This document shows, one piece after another, positions 61,055-64,000 of a DNA stretch of 64,000 bases. This DNA comes from Paralvinella palmiformis (taxonomy: Eukaryota; Annelida; Polychaeta; Terebellida; Alvinellidae), in the NCBI GenBank assembly GCA_025642065.1, contig JAODUP010000411.1:205001-269000 (forward strand). Direction: 5' to 3'. The notes under the pieces are model-generated. The model saw only the letters and a list, made by a program, of their open reading frames with translations, had not been told where the DNA came from and did not search any database. A program made the translations under genes and the position numbers. How positions within the stretch are numbered: position 1 is the stretch's first letter; every line of letters begins with the position of its first letter.

Positions 61055-61600
61055 GAGTAAAAGTTGGTTATAGGGAAATACAAGAGGAACTAGAAATAAT
61101 TTCGTTATAATGGTATTTCGAGTTATTCAAGTTTCGTGAATTGATGAAAACGAAAATAATATATTAGTAGATTACAGATTTCTGTCCTCTAATTTGGGGA
61201 AACACAACAATAAAATTTACATAAGATTATGACAATCTTCCGTTTTATGGCAGCTAATTTACGACCATGTGTATGCACCCACTTAGAGAATAGTGAGGGT
61301 GCCATCCTTACCATCCCTAAGATAAGGGATAGGAAGTTATTTGTCTCCTTTGAAACGTCTCTGTTTTGGTGTGTTACCTATCCCCAGCTTCTTCGTCTCA
61401 ATAATGTTAGCACAGGGTAGAATGATCAACCCTTCTTTTGACATTTTACCTCCACGACACGAATCATCCTTGGGCTCTAACGAATTGTCGTCCAGGTCTT
61501 CGTGTGACAGTCTACTTTCGTCAACATCGCTATGTTTAGCAGTTCTAATGCGTTTCCATGAAATTTCCCCAGGGCATCTTTGTTTTCAACCACGTTGACG
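61055..61600 (-). mobile_element. pogo/Tigger transposon fragment, minus strand
   Basis: The end gagtaaaagttggttatag at 61,055 matches the terminal repeat of the element at 32,711, with subterminal aggaactag and ttcgttataa also shared. On the minus strand at 61,350-61,590 a frame contains KMSKEGLIILPCANIIETKK, then a slip, then QRRFKGDK. This resembles the part of Tigger/jerky-type DDE transposases where a short hydrophobic CAN motif is followed by RCFK. The other end and the rest of the transposase were not found. Located in the large intron of the Ig/TM gene. Confidence 0.6.
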
Positions 61601-61839
61601 GTGTGCTACGTGAAAAACCTATAAGTTCGAAATTTGAATTTTGGATTTCACGTTTTTCAATTCCCCCAAGAGCCTGCAGCCTTATGTCAATGGACTAGTC
61701 ATTAGCGTATACTGAATCGAATTCGCAGTTCGTAGTTATCGTAGTTTTTTTTAACCAATCACAATTCCGTTAAAAACGATTGTCGTTTTCAGAATCTCAT
61801 GATCTATTAAATAAAATTTGATTTTCTACCTGATTCATT

Positions 61840-63060
61840 TATGGAAGGAGTACTGGCCCCCTTAATTAAAATGTCATCCATAGATCCAACCGTTGCAAAA
61901 ATATTATATACCAGTAACCATGAGATGTATATTCTCAAAGGTTCTCAAATTTTATGCTCTCAATGTATCAGGTAAACATGACTTAAGCGGTTTACAGTTT
62001 TAAAACAAATCCCTGGTAGAGCTACTACTACCGTAGTATCGGTGGCTAATGATGTGATATCATATTGTACCACTCGTGGATCACCGGTTTTACTTGTTCT
62101 CTAGAAGCGGAAGGGGCAATTGATGTTATGACTCATGATATCTTGTTTAAATAGGCCACTTCAGGAAACCAATTAAAGTCTGTAATAAAACGGATCAGTA
62201 AGGTTTATCTTCACTCTTTCTTTTCAATTTGTTTTCTCACGATTTTATTAATGAATTTTCTACATATATTGGTGTTGTTTGTATCAATATTATGTCTTTA
62301 AATGTATTTCATAATGCTGACGACCTGATTTCAGCCAGTCTGTCTGTTACCTGCTTGTACTTTGAGCTCACACCCTCAATGGTCATTGAATGCCGTAAAG
62401 CCCACTGAAAGTAAACGTGTAAAAATACTCGGGAATAATAGTGTCCTCCTCAAAGCCCAACGAACAAGTTGAAAACAGAATTGTGCGTGTAGAAGACCGT
62501 TCTATGATCTCAAAGAAGCACGATTTATTAATGCTGATATAAAGAGGGATGCACGATACTCTATATCTGTGGAATTCTGCCATTAGACCAATTTGAGACT
62601 ATAGTTCCATTTGAATGCATGTTTCGAAATAAAACCCTCTTAGTCTTAATGATACGGACAAAAAGCAGAAGCACAACTGCACAAAGCAGGCCTAGCATTG
62701 CACAAATTGTGTAAAAATACACTTTTAGAAGCTCTTAATGTTCTGAAAATAGAGTCGACCACGGATGAAAATTTACCTGGTTTAATTAGATCATTTTTTT
62801 ATAACTCATCTCTTATGAGATTAGTTTATATGCATATCCCAAATATGCATATCTGTGGGCATCTGAAAAATCACTCCGATCTTGTCTCTCAAGCTAATAA
62901 AATATGTAATAAATATGACGTTTCAGTTATTAGACGTATGCTTGGCAAATGTTATTCAAACCGTGATCGCACTAATATGAAGATACGTTATGATGGCATA
63001 ACTTATTGAGACACGATCCTTATAGTCTTTATGTTCTTAATATACTATTGTTGACATCGT
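61840..63060 (+). mobile_element. LINE reverse-transcriptase remnant, plus strand (possibly family F4)
   Basis: Reads PGRATTTVVSVANDV and ISYCTTRGSPVLLVL at 62,010-62,100, then after a one-base frameshift EAEGAIDVMTHDILFK, the RT motif A region. At 62,224-62,370 FNLFSHDFINEFSTY is followed by VFHNADDLISASLS, motif C with the usual YADD changed to NADD. A 103-residue C-terminal frame follows at 62,698-63,009 (LIRSFFYNSSLMRLVYMHIP, GHLKNHSDLVSQANKIC). Decayed by stops and shifts. Inside the Ig/TM intron, antisense to that gene. Confidence 0.75.
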
Positions 63061-63417
63061 TTAAAGACACCTGTACTCTAGCCAAATAATGATATTATGA
63101 GTGAATGATTTGATCAAGTATTTTGTTATTGTTGTAATTTTGTAAAATGAATTATCATGTTCTCTTCTTTTGAACGCTTACTCAATGAAATGAAAAATTG
63201 AATGAGCAGTCACTGGATAATCAATTGAAAACACATGAAATACATTTATAACATTGAATTTTGTTATAAAGAGGGCAATTTATAGTTGTTTTTAATGTTT
63301 AGACCGAAAAATAAATTTCTATGTATAAATGTGAGTTTATTTACTAAGCGAATGTGAGTTTGGCTGGTCCGGAAAACCACTCGATTTAAACTACTATTTA
63401 ATTATACAGTTTATACC

Positions 63418-63420
<3 letters not shown>

Positions 63421-63514
<94 letters not shown>
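63421..63514. repeat. (TA)n-(AG)n compound microsatellite
   Basis: About 54 bases of (TA) then about 40 of (AG). Intronic. Confidence 0.95.
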
Positions 63515-63516
<2 letters not shown>

Positions 63517-63840
63517 GTCCAATTAGTGTAATATTGATAAGTAGGAATCAGGGACGTGTCGGTTTTCGGAGAACAATCCATGTTATGGATATAGATATGA
63601 ATATGTCACGGATAATATTATAGTTAATGTGAGTTAATGAGCTAAATAGTTAGCCAGCAACCTATTAACCACTATTCGCCTAACAACAGCCCATTAATTT
63701 GTTGAACTTGTTGTACATATTTATTACTGTGTCAATTGTGTATTTAAATGTCCAGATATTCAATATATATCTTTATGTAGTTTCAGTCTACAGGAAAGTT
63801 TAGAATAGCTCTTATGTGTAAGGCGGCTCGATAAAATATG

Positions 63841-63841
<1 letters not shown>

Positions 63842-63871
<30 letters not shown>
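63842..63871. repeat. (ATT)n tract close to a splice donor
   Basis: Ten ATT units whose right edge is about 11 bases from the minus-strand donor at 63,882, so the tract lies just inside the intron. Confidence 0.95.
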
Positions 63872-63882
63872 TAGTTACTTAC

Positions 63883-64000
63883 CCACAGATTTGAAGGCTA
63901 CACTAACCGTACCGGAAGTAAGGTATCGTTTTCCTCTGATCTCGTTATTAGCCAAACATTTCACTTCGGAAGTCATTCCGTTGTTCTCAGTAACTACATA
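63883..64000 (-). CDS. C-terminal part of an Ig-like domain, exon running off the window
   Basis: On the minus strand the exon enters at 64,000 and ends at donor tgtgg/gtaagt, a full consensus, in phase 1. The 39 codons visible read TENNGMTSEVKCLANNEI, then a charged loop, then TVSVAFKSV. This has the form of the F-G strands of an Ig domain: acidic-Asn-Gly, V-x-C-x-A-N-N and a final V-x-V strand, with the F-strand cysteine present. Joined to 60,646 across a 3.2-kb intron it leads almost directly into the membrane segment, so the Ig domain is membrane-proximal. Probably a cell-surface receptor or adhesion protein; the number of domains upstream is unknown. Confidence 0.7.

Noticed and set aside
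61229..61598. Plus-strand frames of 63 and 85 residues
   Set aside because: The opposite strand of the same stretch carries a transposase-like sequence, so these are its antisense shadows.

Overview
The window is eukaryotic nuclear DNA, most likely from a lophotrochozoan animal and probably a gastropod mollusc. It is AT-rich and intron-rich, with GT...AG splice signals, LINE-type non-LTR retrotransposon remnants, pogo/Tigger DNA-transposon remnants, tRNA-derived SINE-like elements, and dozens of long (TA)n, (CA)n, (CT)n and (TCAC)n microsatellites. A short dispersed element at 24,306 contains a motif (tgtttaacgacac) that I remember as common in gastropod DNA. No bacterial operons, CRISPR arrays or ribosomal RNA genes are visible. 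Most open frames in the window are translations of microsatellites.

Genes. (1) Plus strand, 16,015-20,846: four phase-coherent exons encode the C-terminal part of a protein made of two diverged six-cysteine modules, each split over two exons and each bounded by phase-1 introns. The 5' end was not found. (2) Minus strand, 38,575-39,798: an intronless 407-residue type II membrane protein with a DxD motif and lumenal N-glycosylation sequons, probably a Golgi glycosyltransferase-like protein. A TATA box lies 76 bp upstream of its first ATG. (3) Minus strand, 60,545-64,000: the end of an Ig-like domain and a transmembrane exon, joined in phase, form the 3' part of a single-pass surface receptor or adhesion protein whose 5' part lies beyond the right edge. 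A very short last exon may sit near 59.6 kb. (4) Plus strand, 31,518-31,596: a likely first exon of a THAP zinc finger, with a two-base interruption just after the ATG.

Layout. 1-16 kb is gene-poor and holds minisatellites, microsatellites and SINE-like copies. 16-21 kb is the cysteine-module gene. From 22.6 to 56.3 kb the main structure is a diverged tandem segmental duplication of three units: U1 about 22.6-32.1 kb, U2 about 35.3-49.5 kb, and U3 about 49.5-56.3 kb. Within the units, LINEs, a Tigger element (between U1 and U2), a tiny SINE with a 16-bp target-site duplication, and a 4.9-kb segment carrying the glycosyltransferase-like gene differ from copy to copy. Filled and empty sites therefore give a relative order of events. 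One LINE is shared by U1 and U2 but absent from U3; the others are specific to one unit. Two motifs fitting the CTCF core sit at matching places in U1 and U2. 56-64 kb holds the Ig/TM exons, a minus-strand Tigger fragment and a plus-strand LINE reverse-transcriptase remnant.

The stretch 37,996-38,392 is almost wholly made of homopolymer runs and looks like a consensus or assembly artefact. I see no new multi-gene system. The most informative items are the two-exon cysteine module, the duplication/insertion chronology, and the glycosyltransferase-like gene with its TATA box inside a perfect inverted repeat.
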